A stretch of DNA of 64,000 bases from Acidobacteriota bacterium (GCA_025463135.1 JAOAPY010000001.1:1-64000), one strand, 5' to 3'; numbered from the stretch's first letter, positions 14,932 through 24,449 are shown. Program-made: numbers and translations. Notes: generated by a model from the sequence alone, not told the origin.

Positions 14932-16248
14932 TCACACACCAGCCGCGCTTTTGATGTCCGTTCCCCGTTGCTCGAGCGGCACGTATTCGCGTGAGCGGTG
15001 ACCCAAATAGATTTGCCGCGGGCGCGCAATCTTTTGCTCAGTATCCTCGAGCAGCTCGACCCATTGGGCCAGCCACCCCGAAGTGCGCGGAATCGCGAAC
15101 AGCACCGGAAACATGTCCACTGGGAAACGCATTGCCTGGTAGATGATGCCCGAGTAAAAATCCACGTTCGGGTAAAGTTTACGCTTCACAAAATATTCAT
15201 CTTCCAGCGCAATGCGCTCCAGCTCGAGCGCAATTTTGAGCAGCGGATCCTTACCTGTGACCTCGAATACTTCATCAGCTACCTGCTTGATGATGCGCGC
15301 TCGCGGATCGTAATTCTTGTACACTCGATGTCCAAACCCCATCAGGCGGAATTCCCCGGCCTTCACACGCTTGATATAGTCCGGCACTTTGTCGACTGAG
15401 CCGATTTCCTTCAGCATCCGCAGGACCATCTCGTTAGCACCACCGTGCAGTGGTCCATATAACGCCGCCGCCGCGCCGCCCAAGGCCGAAAAGGGATCAG
15501 TATGAGCGCTGCCTATACTGCGCATGGCGTTGGTGCTGCAATTCTGTTCGTGGTCTGCGTGTAGGATAAAGAGAACTGTCAAGGCCCGTTCCAATACCGC
15601 ATTGGGCTTATAGGTAAGCTCGGTAGTCTTGAACATCATGTTCAAGAAATTGCCTTCATAACTTAGGTCGTTGTCGGGATAAGCGTACTGCATGCCGATG
15701 CGATGCCGGAAAGCAAACGCGGCGATGGTGGGCACTTTGGCAATCAGCCGATAAATCTGTTTCTGCCGGCAATCCTTTTCAAAAATGTCCTTCGCGTCTG
15801 GATAAAAAGTCGACAAAGCACCCAGAGTTGATTCGAACATACCCATCGGATGCGCATTGTAGTGAAATCCGTCCATCACCTTCTTGATGTTCTCGTTGAT
15901 AAAAGTGTGATGCGTGATGTTCCAGCTCCAATCCTGGAGTTGCGCCTGGGTTGGCAATTCACCATTCAGAAGCAGGTAGGCGACTTCAAGATAGGTACTC
16001 TTCTCGGCGAGTTGATCGATCGGATAGCCGCGGTATTCGAGAATACCTTTGTCACCATCGATGAAAGTAATCCGGCTCTTGCATGAAGCCGTATTCATGA
16101 ATGCCGGATCGTAAGTCATCAAGCCAAAGTCATCATCTGCCGTCTTGATTTGACGCAAGTCCATGGCTTTGATCGTGCCCTGCTCGATCGGCAGCTCATA
16201 TTGTTTGCCGGTGCGATTGTCGGTAATGGTAAGAGTGTTCGCACTCAT
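14932..16248 (-). CDS. gltA: Citrate synthase (type II, hexameric-like)
   Basis: The enzyme condenses oxaloacetate and acetyl-CoA to citrate at the entry of the TCA cycle. The 438-residue length and the N-terminal beta domain (TLTITDNRTGKQYELP) fit the Gram-negative NADH-sensitive class. Catalytic residues are visible: His in GPLHGGANE, His in GFGHRVYK, Asp in NVDFYSG. The start chosen is the second ATG (16248), 7 bases after GGAGAG, rather than the ATG 18 bases upstream. The leader contains a 9-base tandem repeat. Confidence 0.97.
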   Translation of the reverse strand: MSANTLTITDNRTGKQYELPIEQGTIKAMDLRQIKTADDDFGLMTYDPAFMNTASCKSRITFIDGDKGILEYRGYPIDQLAEKSTYLEVAYLLLNGELPTQAQLQDWSWNITHHTFINENIKKVMDGFHYNAHPMGMFESTLGALSTFYPDAKDIFEKDCRQKQIYRLIAKVPTIAAFAFRHRIGMQYAYPDNDLSYEGNFLNMMFKTTELTYKPNAVLERALTVLFILHADHEQNCSTNAMRSIGSAHTDPFSALGGAAAALYGPLHGGANEMVLRMLKEIGSVDKVPDYIKRVKAGEFRLMGFGHRVYKNYDPRARIIKQVADEVFEVTGKDPLLKIALELERIALEDEYFVKRKLYPNVDFYSGIIYQAMRFPVDMFPVLFAIPRTSGWLAQWVELLEDTEQKIARPRQIYLGHRSREYVPLEQRGTDIKSAAGV

Positions 16249-16278
16249 CGCTTTGCTCTCCAGCATGGGGTTATGCGC

Positions 16279-16318
16279 GATTGACGAGATTGACGAGATT
16301 GACGAGATTGACGAGATT
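16279..16318. repeat. Tandem GACGAGATT repeat
   Basis: Four perfect 9-base GACGAGATT units at 16283-16318 plus a partial one lie in the leader of the citrate synthase gene. Unit number is likely to vary between strains by slippage. Confidence 0.9.
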
Positions 16319-16375
16319 AACCTGGGGCAAAGAACAAATCAAATGCGGCTAACGTCAACAAATTGCCTGGCTCCG

Positions 16376-18439
16376 TTATCCCGGTACGTCAATTGTTTTT
16401 GATATTGGCCTTTTGGTCGACTCGATGTCCTGATCAGCGAGCCTTAAATATTCGTTCTTCATTGCCGGGTCCATGGAGTCTAAACGGAGGCGGTCGTAAC
16501 ACTGAGCACGCTTCTCATAAAGGTGCCTGGCGTCAAATCCGGCAACCGTTAACGCATCAATCCCATCTGTGAGCGCGGTAAGAGCTGCTTTCAGGAGGCG
16601 ACGGCGTTCATCACCTCTCTCCGTGGACGCTCGCTCTATATTAGCCAGGGCAGTCTGTTCTTTGGACTCGGCATACAATTGCGCATAACCAGTCTTTGAA
16701 ACAAAGCCATTTGACAGCTCGAATTCGGCGATAGCCCGGTCAATTTCTCGCGTCCACTTAGGGGATCCTGTTCGTGATCGTTGAGCCCACCTGAATGACG
16801 CTTTTCCTCCAAGCTTGTGAACGTTGTGACACCTAACGCTGAAAGTCCCGGCTTGACAGGTCTGAGACGCGAGCCGAAGGTTTCCCATGCCCTCGTCGAA
16901 GAGCGCTTCGTCACCTGTCAGCCGACCCTCTTCAATTTGCGCCCCGCCGAGATACCCGAGTGTATTCAAACGGTCGACTGTATTCTCGGGCTTGAAAGCC
17001 CCGAGTGCAGTCTCATACGCCTGAATAGCCTTCAGATAGTCCTGTCTTCTAATATAAATAAAACCAAGAATATTCTGAGCATCCGAGTACATGGCGGGAA
17101 TCCCCCCGATGTACTTAAGAGCTTCGTGGAGCAGGGCCTCTGCGTCTTTTAGTTCCTTATTGGTAGCAACCCGGCTCTGTTCTATAGAACTCAGGTTAAA
17201 GGTGGCTCTGGCTTGCCCAATTAGCGAGTCAGCGTAGCGGGATAAATCTCCCGTCTCCTTGAAAATCTCGGCGGCTTTTGAGTAAGCGATGATAGCACTA
17301 TCTGACTCTTTCCGCGGCTGATCAGTTATGAGATACGTGAATATGGAATCATGGATCTTTCCTAGTTGCCGAAAGGAACTACCATTAAACTCGTTCGCGT
17401 CGCCATCCAGAGTGATTGCTTTCAGGAAGTGACCCTCGGCTTCTTCGTAAAGCTGACGAGCATTTGTTGATTGCTCAGCCAATTCATACGCAGCTCGCCC
17501 GGCAAAGTACTCTGACAGAACTGTCCTCGGAGTGGATAAGATTCGTCGCGCCGCCTCGTAGTCTGCCTTGTCGTAAGTTGCTAAGCCGTAAGACACCGAG
17601 ATTTGATTAGTAACCTCGTTGATCGCATCTTCCCCAACACCTCCGCTTCCCAGCGGTTTGGCCGTCAAAGAATGGTCTACTTCGTCAAAAGGGATAAGTT
17701 CATCATGGTTTGATTGAGTTCCGAATGGAAATACCCTGACGTAGTGTAAATGAACCACGTAACTCTGTCCGTCTTTGTGTGTGGATAATTCGCCCCAGAC
17801 AGCCAGATGACAGCCTGACTTCCGGCCGCTCCAGGCACGCGCTTCAAGAACTTGCTCTTCGGGCTTTTCACCCTTGATCTCCCTGTCGCGCGGCAGAACG
17901 AGGATTTCATTTCGATATCTCGCTTCCAACTCCCTCTGAATGTTGTCTCGAAAACTGTTCCCAACATCCTTCTTTCCGGTGTGGTCGGTTAAGGTAAACA
18001 AGACGACCGTAAAAGTGCTTGCGGACGGTCTAGCCTGACGGTCGACAGAAACGGATGCTATTAATAAGCCCGCCGCCGCTAGAAACATCATTTCGACAAT
18101 AACGAAATCAAACCAGCTACGCCTGTTGCCAACAAAGAATGCCCATACGCCGGCGACTAAGAAGATTAGACCAAGGAATAGCCAATAAGCGGGGTGGGCA
18201 AACGTTTCAGGAAATTCCGAGCCATCCCACATTTTGAAGATCCAGGAATACGTAGCAATGACAACTGTAAGAATGAAGGCTGCTATTCGATAGGGAGTCT
18301 TTGGAAGGCCATTAGCTTCCGGGTCGGTCCCCTCAGGCACAGACGGAGGTGGCCCATCCGCTTGCTCGGGGTCTGGTTGAGACATCGAACCATCCTCCGC
18401 TGGCGTAAAGAACAAATCCGGTGAGGATCGCAAAGTCAT
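16376..18439 (-). CDS. Membrane-anchored TPR protein of unknown function
   Basis: The 687-residue protein starts with a Pro/Asp-rich cytosolic segment, then three hydrophobic segments (about 50-68, 85-103 and 112-133). Residues 140-270 form an alpha/beta domain (TFTVVLFTLTD ... CHLAVWGELS) resembling a periplasmic or nucleotide-cyclase-associated TolB-N-like fold, often found in signalling ATPases. The rest is helical with tetratricopeptide-like repeats (e.g. ILGFIYIRRQDYLKAIQAYETAL). It may sense or scaffold at the membrane. An alternative start at Met19 (MSQPDPEQ) is possible. No operon partner is obvious: neighbours lie 90-130 bases away. Confidence 0.78.
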   Translation of the reverse strand: MTLRSSPDLFFTPAEDGSMSQPDPEQADGPPPSVPEGTDPEANGLPKTPYRIAAFILTVVIATYSWIFKMWDGSEFPETFAHPAYWLFLGLIFLVAGVWAFFVGNRRSWFDFVIVEMMFLAAAGLLIASVSVDRQARPSASTFTVVLFTLTDHTGKKDVGNSFRDNIQRELEARYRNEILVLPRDREIKGEKPEEQVLEARAWSGRKSGCHLAVWGELSTHKDGQSYVVHLHYVRVFPFGTQSNHDELIPFDEVDHSLTAKPLGSGGVGEDAINEVTNQISVSYGLATYDKADYEAARRILSTPRTVLSEYFAGRAAYELAEQSTNARQLYEEAEGHFLKAITLDGDANEFNGSSFRQLGKIHDSIFTYLITDQPRKESDSAIIAYSKAAEIFKETGDLSRYADSLIGQARATFNLSSIEQSRVATNKELKDAEALLHEALKYIGGIPAMYSDAQNILGFIYIRRQDYLKAIQAYETALGAFKPENTVDRLNTLGYLGGAQIEEGRLTGDEALFDEGMGNLRLASQTCQAGTFSVRCHNVHKLGGKASFRWAQRSRTGSPKWTREIDRAIAEFELSNGFVSKTGYAQLYAESKEQTALANIERASTERGDERRRLLKAALTALTDGIDALTVAGFDARHLYEKRAQCYDRLRLDSMDPAMKNEYLRLADQDIESTKRPISKTIDVPG

Positions 18440-18525
18440 TTTTGCCTTTTCTGCTTACCTTCCTTTCAATATGACCGTCACAAGAGTATCTCATTCTCTT
18501 CCTCTCGTCTCATTTCCGTCGCACT

Positions 18526-19116
18526 CTATCCCGCAGCTCGCCATGGTCGCCCTAATCCCTTTCGCAATAGCTGGGCAATCTTTGGCATAAGGAAAAGTGA
18601 GATTACGACAAAGCCGGTGACCAAAATGATCAAGGCAATTGGGAGAAAGAAAGCCATCACCATCGAGGCGATTGCCACCACGTCCTCCACCAGACTCACC
18701 ACGATGTTTGAAAACGGTTCCGGACTCAAGTTTACCGCGGCGCGCGCAGTTGCTTTCGTGCCGTGCGCGCTCAAGGCCAAGCCTCCGCCCACCAGCAAGG
18801 CCACTATTTGCACCTTGCGATCAAAATCGCCAAAGGCCGCGGCCGCCAGCACCGCGCCCGCGGGAATCCGAATAAACGTGTGAATCACATCCCAGGTGCT
18901 GTCGAGATACGGAATCTTGTCGGCAAAGAATTCAATGACAAACAGGGCTGAGGCTACACCGATGATCCATCCATTTGTTAGCACTTCGAGTTCGCCAGGC
19001 AGAGGGAGATGGGCGAAGCGCCCAAGCAAACCAAGTGTGGCTACTGTGGCGTACAAACGAATGCCCGAGACCCAACTGCTTCCCATTGCCAGTGCCAGCG
19101 TGCTGATAAGATTCAT
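18526..19116 (-). CDS. DUF4126 family integral membrane protein
   Basis: The 196-residue protein has four or five hydrophobic segments and the family hallmarks SWVSGIRLYATVATLGLLGRF near the N-terminus, FFADKIPYLDSTWDVIHTFIR in the middle, and ALSAHGTKATARAAVNLSPEP after it. The function of the family is unknown; the repeated glycine/alanine helices suggest a small membrane channel-like or scaffold protein. It stands alone between a TPR protein and a divergent small membrane protein. Confidence 0.85.
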   Translation of the reverse strand: MNLISTLALAMGSSWVSGIRLYATVATLGLLGRFAHLPLPGELEVLTNGWIIGVASALFVIEFFADKIPYLDSTWDVIHTFIRIPAGAVLAAAAFGDFDRKVQIVALLVGGGLALSAHGTKATARAAVNLSPEPFSNIVVSLVEDVVAIASMVMAFFLPIALIILVTGFVVISLFLMPKIAQLLRKGLGRPWRAAG

Positions 19117-19414
19117 GCGTCACCTCCAGCCAACACAAAATACGAAAGGAGTTCCGCGGATGTTCATCGTTGCCTTTGGAGTGCGGTGACTTGTCTCCGC
19201 TTTGGCCTGTGACGGCCAACTCCGCACTCACTCAATGACCCTCTCAAGGTACGGTTGCTGCGACAAGTCGCAGCGACCAAAGCGCCGACAGCCGGGATCC
19301 TCGGCGCGGCAGCCGCGTCGACGCACTCCAAAAGCATATTCTGGCGCAATCCAAGCGAACTAAGATAAGATGCGCCGCCAACGTTACCAACTTCGCAGCG
19401 GAGGTCCCCTCAAA

Positions 19415-19849
19415 ATGAATAAGGTACGATTGATCCTGACAATTGTAGTGGTCTTTATCCTGGCAAACTTCAGCGGCTTTTTTATTCACGCCATTTGGTT
19501 GAAACAGGATTACATGCCAATTGCCCAACACTATCGCCCCGAAGGCACGGAAAAAATGCCTTTCATCATACTAGCGTATTTGAGTTTCGCTATCGGCTCG
19601 GTGCTTATTTACGCTAGAGGAGTTGAAAATAAGCCACTGCTGATGCAGGGGGTGCGCTTTGGCTTATTAGTGTTTTTGGTCCTCACCATACCTTCGTTCT
19701 TCATCGCCTATGCGGTGCAGCCGGTGCCCGCGGTACTGCTGTCCAAACAAGTGCTGGCGGAGTTGGTGGACAAGATCCTTTTGGGAGTAATGACTGCGTT
19801 AGTCTACGGAAAAGGGCGCTTGGGCAGTTCGCCCAGCGCCCTTGTTTAG
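19415..19849 (+). CDS. Small four-helix membrane protein of unknown function
   Basis: The 144-residue product has four hydrophobic segments (VRLILTIVVVFILANFSGFF, IILAYLSFAIGSVLIYA, FGLLVFLVLTIPSFFIAYAV and VDKILLGVMTALVYG). The start is ATG 19415 because GGAGG lies about 10 bases upstream; an upstream start at 19370 would add a polar tail. I do not recognise the family. Confidence 0.72.
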   Translation: MNKVRLILTIVVVFILANFSGFFIHAIWLKQDYMPIAQHYRPEGTEKMPFIILAYLSFAIGSVLIYARGVENKPLLMQGVRFGLLVFLVLTIPSFFIAYAVQPVPAVLLSKQVLAELVDKILLGVMTALVYGKGRLGSSPSALV

Positions 19850-19864
19850 AAGCCGGTCATCTCG

Positions 19865-19895
19865 TTCTCATTCTCACCTGGTTTCAACCAGGTGG
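19865..19895. repeat. CTCATTCTCACCTGGTTTCAACCAGGTG palindromic element
   Basis: ACCTGGTTTCAACCAGGT is a perfect short palindrome preceded by CATTCTC. Related copies lie at 24590-24628 and 33875-33978. Confidence 0.8.
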
Positions 19896-20074
19896 CTGCG
19901 AGTCATTGATCTTTGAGTACCAATGCTGGTCCACTTTTCAGCCAGCCAACCCGTGCCAAACCCGCCGCGTCCAATTATGCGGACCAGAGTATAGGGACCA
20001 AGAGTGTCGCCATCCGCCGGCATAAGACAGTCGATCCTTGAGGGGACATACGCTTCTTGAATCCTCGGCTCGTC

Positions 20075-20602
20075 TTACTTCACGCTAACCAATTCAACAT
20101 CAAAAATCAGCGTAGCATTGGGAGGAATGTCCGGAGGCTGGCCCGTGGCGCCATAGCCGAGCGCCGGCGGAATGATCAAGTGACGTTTACCGCCGACCTT
20201 CATAGTCGCAATCGCTTCATCCCAACCCTTGATGGCCCGGCCCATGCCGACTGGAAACTCAAAAGGTTTCCCACCCGGTTTTTCACTGCTGTCAAAAACC
20301 TTTCCATTGGTAAGGGAGCCGGTATATTTCACTGAAGCTATTTGGCCGCGCTTTGGGCTTGCGCCTGTCCCTTCAACTATATCGGTATACTTTAAGCCAG
20401 TTGCAGTCGTTTTTTCCCTGGCGCCGGTGCGCGTGTACAACAGATATCCAGCGATCGCGACCAGCAGCGCCGCGGCGACGACAATCGCAATTGTCTTAAG
20501 CTGCTGCTCGTTTTTTGTGCTCCTGGCTGTTTCTCGGTAAGCAGCCATTTCTCTGGGGCGCTTTTTGGCTTTTGAGATCTTTCTATGACGACTTTGCGGC
20601 AA
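20075..20602 (-). CDS. Membrane-anchored FKBP-type peptidyl-prolyl isomerase
   Basis: The 175-residue protein has a basic N-terminus, one transmembrane segment ([20 protein letters not shown], about 37-56) and a C-terminal FKBP domain: [49 protein letters not shown] and [13 protein letters not shown]. The catalytic pocket residues (Tyr, Phe, Asp, Val, Ile, Trp, Tyr) are all present. It should speed prolyl isomerisation of exported proteins on the outer face of the inner membrane. Confidence 0.94.
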   Translation of the reverse strand: MPQSRHRKISKAKKRPREMAAYRETARSTKNEQQLKTIAIVVAAALLVAIAGYLLYTRTGAREKTTATGLKYTDIVEGTGASPKRGQIASVKYTGSLTNGKVFDSSEKPGGKPFEFPVGMGRAIKGWDEAIATMKVGGKRHLIIPPALGYGATGQPPDIPPNATLIFDVELVSVK

Positions 20603-20688
20603 TCTTTTATCTCCCTCCGAACGTCCTGAACAGAAATAAGAGTGTCCTTATAACGTTTTCAGCAGGTGATGACAACTTGAGCGGCCAT

Positions 20689-20806
20689 TTGTCCGACGAA
20701 CTTCAGTTTGTCGAAATCGTCGAATACTCAAATGTTGGGTCAACGAATAACCTGGCACCTCTGGGGCATCGATTTGTCTCATCATCGACAAACCGAAGTT
20801 TGTCTT
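20689..20806. repeat. TGTCCGACGAACTTCAGTTTGTCG palindromic element
   Basis: GTCCGACGAACTTCAGTTTGTCG and the distal CGACAAACCGAAGTTTGTC are inverted relative to one another. It is a diverged member of the family at 11638-11738, placed upstream of the metK riboswitch. Confidence 0.75.
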
Positions 20807-20857
20807 ACCGTCGAATAGCCGCTTGCATCTCAATACGTGCTTTGCTACTCTCGCGCC

Positions 20858-20940
20858 CGCATCACGAGCGATCCGCGAGGATCCGGCAACCGAACAGGAG
20901 ACGGTGCCCGGGGCTGCTGCTAATTTAGCGCCCCGATGTG
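20858..20940 (+). promoter_or_regulatory. SAM riboswitch (SAM-I/IV-like) controlling metK
   Basis: The aptamer core is readable. P1 pairs CGCATC (20858-20863) with GATGTG (20935-20940). It encloses ATCACGAGCG, then hairpin GATCC-GCGA-GGATC (20870-20883), then CCGGCAACC with P3 GGC-A-ACCG (20885-20892) closing on CGGTGCC (20902-20908), then P4 GGGGC/GCCCC (20910-20934). The strings TCACGAGCG, CCGGCAACC and GGTGCC are those of SAM-I/SAM-IV family aptamers. It is followed by hairpin CAGAAGC/GCTTCTG (20941-20959), about 160 bases before the metK start. SAM binding should repress its own synthesis. Confidence 0.78.
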
Positions 20941-21100
20941 CAGAAGCCCTTCGCTTCTGAAACTGCCAGGTCTCCAATGTTCGTTTGCCACCCGTTGCTG
21001 ATGCGATTGGTGGCGTTTTCAGTTTCATGCACGGCGGATCGTCGTCCGTGTTGATCGCAGTAAAGAGACTATTCCTATTTTTTTGAGGTGATTCCCCACT

Positions 21101-22219
21101 ATGACTACGAAGCAATCCCGTTTTACCTTCAGCTCTGAATCAGTTTCCGAAGGACATCCCGACAAAGTTTGCGACCTGATCGCCGACTCAATTCTCGATG
21201 CCTATCTCGAACAGGACGCGCAGAGTCACGTCGCCTGCGAAGTTCTGTGCAAGGGCGGCAATGTTGTCCTGGCCGGAGAAATTACTTCCAACGGCAAAGT
21301 CGATCACGAACAGATCACCCGTCAGGCAATTCACGAGATCGGTTATGTCGAACCCAACGAAGCGTTTAATGCCGAGGGCGTAACGATTACTCAATTCCTG
21401 ACCACACAGTCTGCGGAGATCAACCAGGGTGTTGATTCCGCCAAGACGGAACACGGCGATCAGGGCGCCGGCGACCAGGGCATAATGTTCGGTTATGCGT
21501 CAAACGAAACGCCTGAGCTGATGCCGCTGCCGATTCATCTGGCCCACAAGCTGGCTAAACAGCTGGCCGACGATCGGCGCGCCGGTGTGGTCAACTTTTT
21601 ACGACCCGACAGCAAGACCCAGGTGTCGGTGATCTATGAAGGCAACGAGCCAAAGTTTGTTTCGGATGTGGTGGTGTCAACTCAACATTTTGAAGGTGTC
21701 GATCAGAACGAGATTAGAAATTATGTAATCGAGAAACTGGCGCCCGCCGGACTCGGTTCATGGTTCAGTCAGGAAACACGTTTCCTGGTGAATCCAACCG
21801 GCAGCTTCTCTCATGGCGGACCTTCCGCCGACTGCGGCGTGACGGGTCGCAAGATCATCGTCGACAGTTATGGTGGTATGGCGCCCCACGGCGGCGGCGC
21901 CTTTAGTGGCAAGGACCCTTCGAAGGTGGATCGCAGCGGCGCTTACTTTTGTCGCTTTGTGGCGCGCGAACTCGTTAAGAATGGAATTGCAGGCAAAGCA
22001 CAGGTACAGGTTGCTTACGCAATCGGGGTAGCTCAACCAGTCTCGATTAAGGTGGAAACGTTTGGCACCGGAGATGACGAGGCGGCGGTCGAGTTTTCGC
22101 GCGGCTTCGACTTTCGCCCGGCGGCAATCATTGAGCGTTTGGATTTACTGAGGCCGATCTATCGATCGACCACGAACTACGGTCACTTCGGTCGGCCTGG
22201 CCTGCCCTGGGAAGCGTGA
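21101..22219 (+). CDS. metK: S-adenosylmethionine synthetase
   Basis: The enzyme forms S-adenosylmethionine from methionine and ATP. Signatures are intact: SVSEGHPDK at the N-terminus, GAGDQGIMFGYA (methionine/ATP loop), and GGGAFSGKDPSKVDRSGAY (phosphate-binding loop). At 372 residues it is slightly shorter than the common 380-400. GAGGTG is 11 bases upstream of the ATG. The upstream SAM-type riboswitch makes end-product control likely. Confidence 0.97.
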   Translation: MTTKQSRFTFSSESVSEGHPDKVCDLIADSILDAYLEQDAQSHVACEVLCKGGNVVLAGEITSNGKVDHEQITRQAIHEIGYVEPNEAFNAEGVTITQFLTTQSAEINQGVDSAKTEHGDQGAGDQGIMFGYASNETPELMPLPIHLAHKLAKQLADDRRAGVVNFLRPDSKTQVSVIYEGNEPKFVSDVVVSTQHFEGVDQNEIRNYVIEKLAPAGLGSWFSQETRFLVNPTGSFSHGGPSADCGVTGRKIIVDSYGGMAPHGGGAFSGKDPSKVDRSGAYFCRFVARELVKNGIAGKAQVQVAYAIGVAQPVSIKVETFGTGDDEAAVEFSRGFDFRPAAIIERLDLLRPIYRSTTNYGHFGRPGLPWEA

Positions 22220-22227
22220 TCAAACTT

Positions 22228-22300
22228 AAGCGCAGACTGTTAGTTTGCGGTCCCGCTAAGGTCGGCCCGCAAGCCAGCAGCTCCCGTTACGGTTAAATCA
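22228..22300. repeat. Diverged GCAAACTAACAGTTTGCG element
   Basis: CGCAGACTGTTAGTTTGCGG followed by CCCGCAAGCCAGCAGC...GTTACGG is a degraded member of the family best seen at 23770-23841. Confidence 0.65.
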
Positions 22301-22302
22301 AA

Positions 22303-22599
22303 CTAAGCGCGAGGCTGTGCGCGGCTGGCGCTGAAACACTCGCCACATAAAACGGGTCGTCCGCTTGAGGGTTTGAAAGGCACCGAGTCAACCTTGCCGC
22401 ATTGATCGCACGTGATTTCAAAGCGCTGACGTTCTCCACCCGCTCCTCTGGGTGATCCAAAGTTAGTGCGGCGGGCGTCTCGGCAAGGCTTGCAACGCTT
22501 GGGGTGAGTTAGGTTTCGCTCCTGGTAATATTCTTGCTCTCGTTCCGTAAAGGGGAAGGCGGAATTGCACTCTACGCAGGTAATTTCGATGTCTGGCAT
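22303..22599 (-). CDS. Double zinc-ribbon protein
   Basis: The 98-residue product has two zinc-binding halves. The first is ITCVECNSAFPFTEREQEYY ... RCKPCRDAR (CxxC/CxxC). The second is ITCDQCGKVDSVPFKPSSGR ... LCGECF. This matches the probable zinc-ribbon (zf-trcl) plus CxxC-type tail arrangement. The ATG at 22599 is preferred over one 30 bases upstream because a purine-rich GGAGAAAAAAGAG precedes it. A paralogue with the same layout lies at 48853-49242. The role is unknown; such proteins are often nucleic-acid or RNA-polymerase associated. Confidence 0.85.
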   Translation of the reverse strand: MPDIEITCVECNSAFPFTEREQEYYQERNLTHPKRCKPCRDARRTNFGSPRGAGGERQRFEITCDQCGKVDSVPFKPSSGRPVLCGECFSASRAQPRA

Positions 22600-22809
22600 G
22601 ACTCTTTTTTCTCCGAGAGCATAGCCCATCGGGTTATGCCCTCATATGTTCGGAGCGGCTATCAGAGTTCCTTGATTGATCCGGGAGGAACTCAAGAGGG
22701 ATTTCTTTCAATCAGCGTTGAGACATTGTGCTCCGAAGGCCTTAAACGGCGAGGAGTTTACTCCACGAAGGAGTTAGTTACAACAGAAACCCGGTGTGGA
22801 AAAGACAGG

Positions 22810-23760
22810 TTAGCGATATTCAGCACTGAGTTCCTTAACGTGAGCAACCACGGTGCCGCCCAGAGTTTTCAGGTTATAGCCTCCCTCAAGACAGGAAACA
22901 ATTCTCCCCTGGCAAGTCTCGTCGGCCCACTCCCTGATGTTTCGCGTCATCGCTACAAAGTCGTCATCATCCAGCAGTAGTTGGCCCAGAGGATCGCCCT
23001 GGTGCGAGTCAAAGCCGGCGGAAATGATTATTAAGTCAGGACGGAACTTTTCATTGATGTCCTGCAGTCCCGCCTCCAGTGCCCGCTTGTGCTCGCGCGC
23101 CGGCGTCTGCGCGCGCAACGGAACGTTCAGTGTGTAGCCTCGTCCGCGACCGATACCTGTTTCGCCACGCGCTCCAGTGCCGGGGTACCAGGGATACTGG
23201 TGCAGCGAAAAGAAAAATACTTTCGGGTCGTCATAAAAGATTCCCTGCGTGCCGTTGCCGTGATGAACGTCCCAGTCAACAATTGCCACTCGCTCGATCT
23301 CCGCGTAGCGCGATTGGGCGTATCGAGCCGCAATCGCAACGTTGTTGAAAAGGCAAAAGCCCATCGACCGATCGGCAGTAGCATGGTGCCCGGGCGGACG
23401 GACGGGAACAAAAGCGTTGGTCGCCGCTCCGCTCATTACCAGGTCGATAGCCTCACAGGCGGCCCCTGCCCCATGCAGTGCCGCTTCAAGTGAATGCAGC
23501 GAAACCGTCGTGTCCACATCCAATGAGCCGAGGCCGTCTTTGACGGCGTGCTCTACAGTCTTGAACATCTGCGGCGTATGGCAAGCCTGCACGTCTCCGC
23601 GCGGTGCCTCCCTTGCTTGCACCTCGAGCAGCGAAGGCCATAGATCGATGTTGCCACGCAATGCTTCCATGACAACTGCATAGCGCGACGGCGATTCCGG
23701 ATGTTGTGGACCAGTGTCATGTTTCTCGAAAACGGGATGATGAATGATGGCAGTAGGCAT
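22810..23760 (-). CDS. Histone deacetylase-family (acetoin-utilisation-like) amidohydrolase
   Basis: The 316-residue enzyme belongs to the arginase/deacetylase fold. [15 protein letters not shown] opens the domain; [16 protein letters not shown] carries the catalytic His pair; [11 protein letters not shown] and [13 protein letters not shown] supply the zinc ligands (Asp, His, Asp). The ATG at 23760 is chosen because the longer frame extends into a palindromic repeat. Bacterial members deacetylate polyamines or acetylated proteins; the actual substrate is unknown. Confidence 0.92.
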   Translation of the reverse strand: MPTAIIHHPVFEKHDTGPQHPESPSRYAVVMEALRGNIDLWPSLLEVQAREAPRGDVQACHTPQMFKTVEHAVKDGLGSLDVDTTVSLHSLEAALHGAGAACEAIDLVMSGAATNAFVPVRPPGHHATADRSMGFCLFNNVAIAARYAQSRYAEIERVAIVDWDVHHGNGTQGIFYDDPKVFFFSLHQYPWYPGTGARGETGIGRGRGYTLNVPLRAQTPAREHKRALEAGLQDINEKFRPDLIIISAGFDSHQGDPLGQLLLDDDDFVAMTRNIREWADETCQGRIVSCLEGGYNLKTLGGTVVAHVKELSAEYR

Positions 23761-23769
23761 GCGGCGATT

Positions 23770-23841
23770 GTAACGCAAACCTGTTAGTTTGCGTCCGGCT
23801 GAATGGCATTCAACGATCCGCAAACTAACAGTTTGCGTTAC
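23770..23841. repeat. GTAACGCAAACTGTTAGTTTGCG inverted-repeat element (type copy)
   Basis: GTAACGCAAACCTGTTAGTTTGCG at the left and CGCAAACTAACAGTTTGCGTTAC at the right form an inverted pair around CTGAATGGCATTCAACG, itself a palindrome. Related copies: 7062-7085, 22228-22300, 29096-29170, 33042-33106 and 42006-42027. Confidence 0.9.
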
Positions 23842-23873
23842 GGTTGGTGCTAGAATTCAAGCGAGGCAAAGTA

Positions 23874-24449
23874 ATGGGACATTATCGTGAGCCACAACCG
23901 AGACGCAGGATGGAAGTTCCTATTCCACCGCGGAAAGGGTCCAGGCAGAAAGGCGTGTCTTCCAGGCATTATGGTCAAGACAGAGCGGGCACTAATCGCG
24001 CGCTGATTGACGCAGGAATCGTTGTCCTTACAACTTTGCTGACGACCGTGTTGCTGCTTGCCATAAGTGGCCAGATTGGCGACACAACCGCTGCTGATCT
24101 GATTGCCGCGCCGCCACCCGCGCTGCTCACGACTCCGGCTACGCCACTGCAAACAGCCACTCCCAATCTTACTCCCACACATCCGGTGGCGGCTTCGTCA
24201 GCGGAAAAACAGAATCCCACGCCGGTTGCCACACCCGACGATACCGAACTTCAAGCTGCGATAGATAGTAAGTTGGGAGACGATGCCAGTTTGTCCCAGC
24301 TCGGGATCACGGCCACGGTGAATGAAGGGAAAGTAGTTCTGGTTGGAACGGCGCCTTCCGATGAGATGAAAGCTAAAGTCGAAAAGCTGGTGCGCAGCGT
24401 GAAAGGAGTCAAACAGATCAATAATCAGATTGTGGTGATAACTCAGTAA
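23874..24449 (+). CDS. Membrane-anchored BON-domain protein
   Basis: The 191-residue protein has a basic N-terminus, one transmembrane segment (about 45-65), a Pro/Thr/Ala-rich linker, and a C-terminal BON domain (about 125-191) with GITATVNEGKVVLVGTAPSDEMKAKVE and VKGVKQINNQIVV. BON domains bind phospholipid or envelope partners and occur in OsmY-like stress proteins. The ATG at 23874 follows GAGG by 7 bases. It is divergent from the HDAC-like gene. Confidence 0.88.
   Translation: MGHYREPQPRRRMEVPIPPRKGSRQKGVSSRHYGQDRAGTNRALIDAGIVVLTTLLTTVLLLAISGQIGDTTAADLIAAPPPALLTTPATPLQTATPNLTPTHPVAASSAEKQNPTPVATPDDTELQAAIDSKLGDDASLSQLGITATVNEGKVVLVGTAPSDEMKAKVEKLVRSVKGVKQINNQIVVITQ

Noticed and set aside
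23761-23823. Extended N-terminus of the HDAC-like gene
   Set aside because: The 21 extra codons would translate a palindromic repeat element; the next ATG matches the family start.
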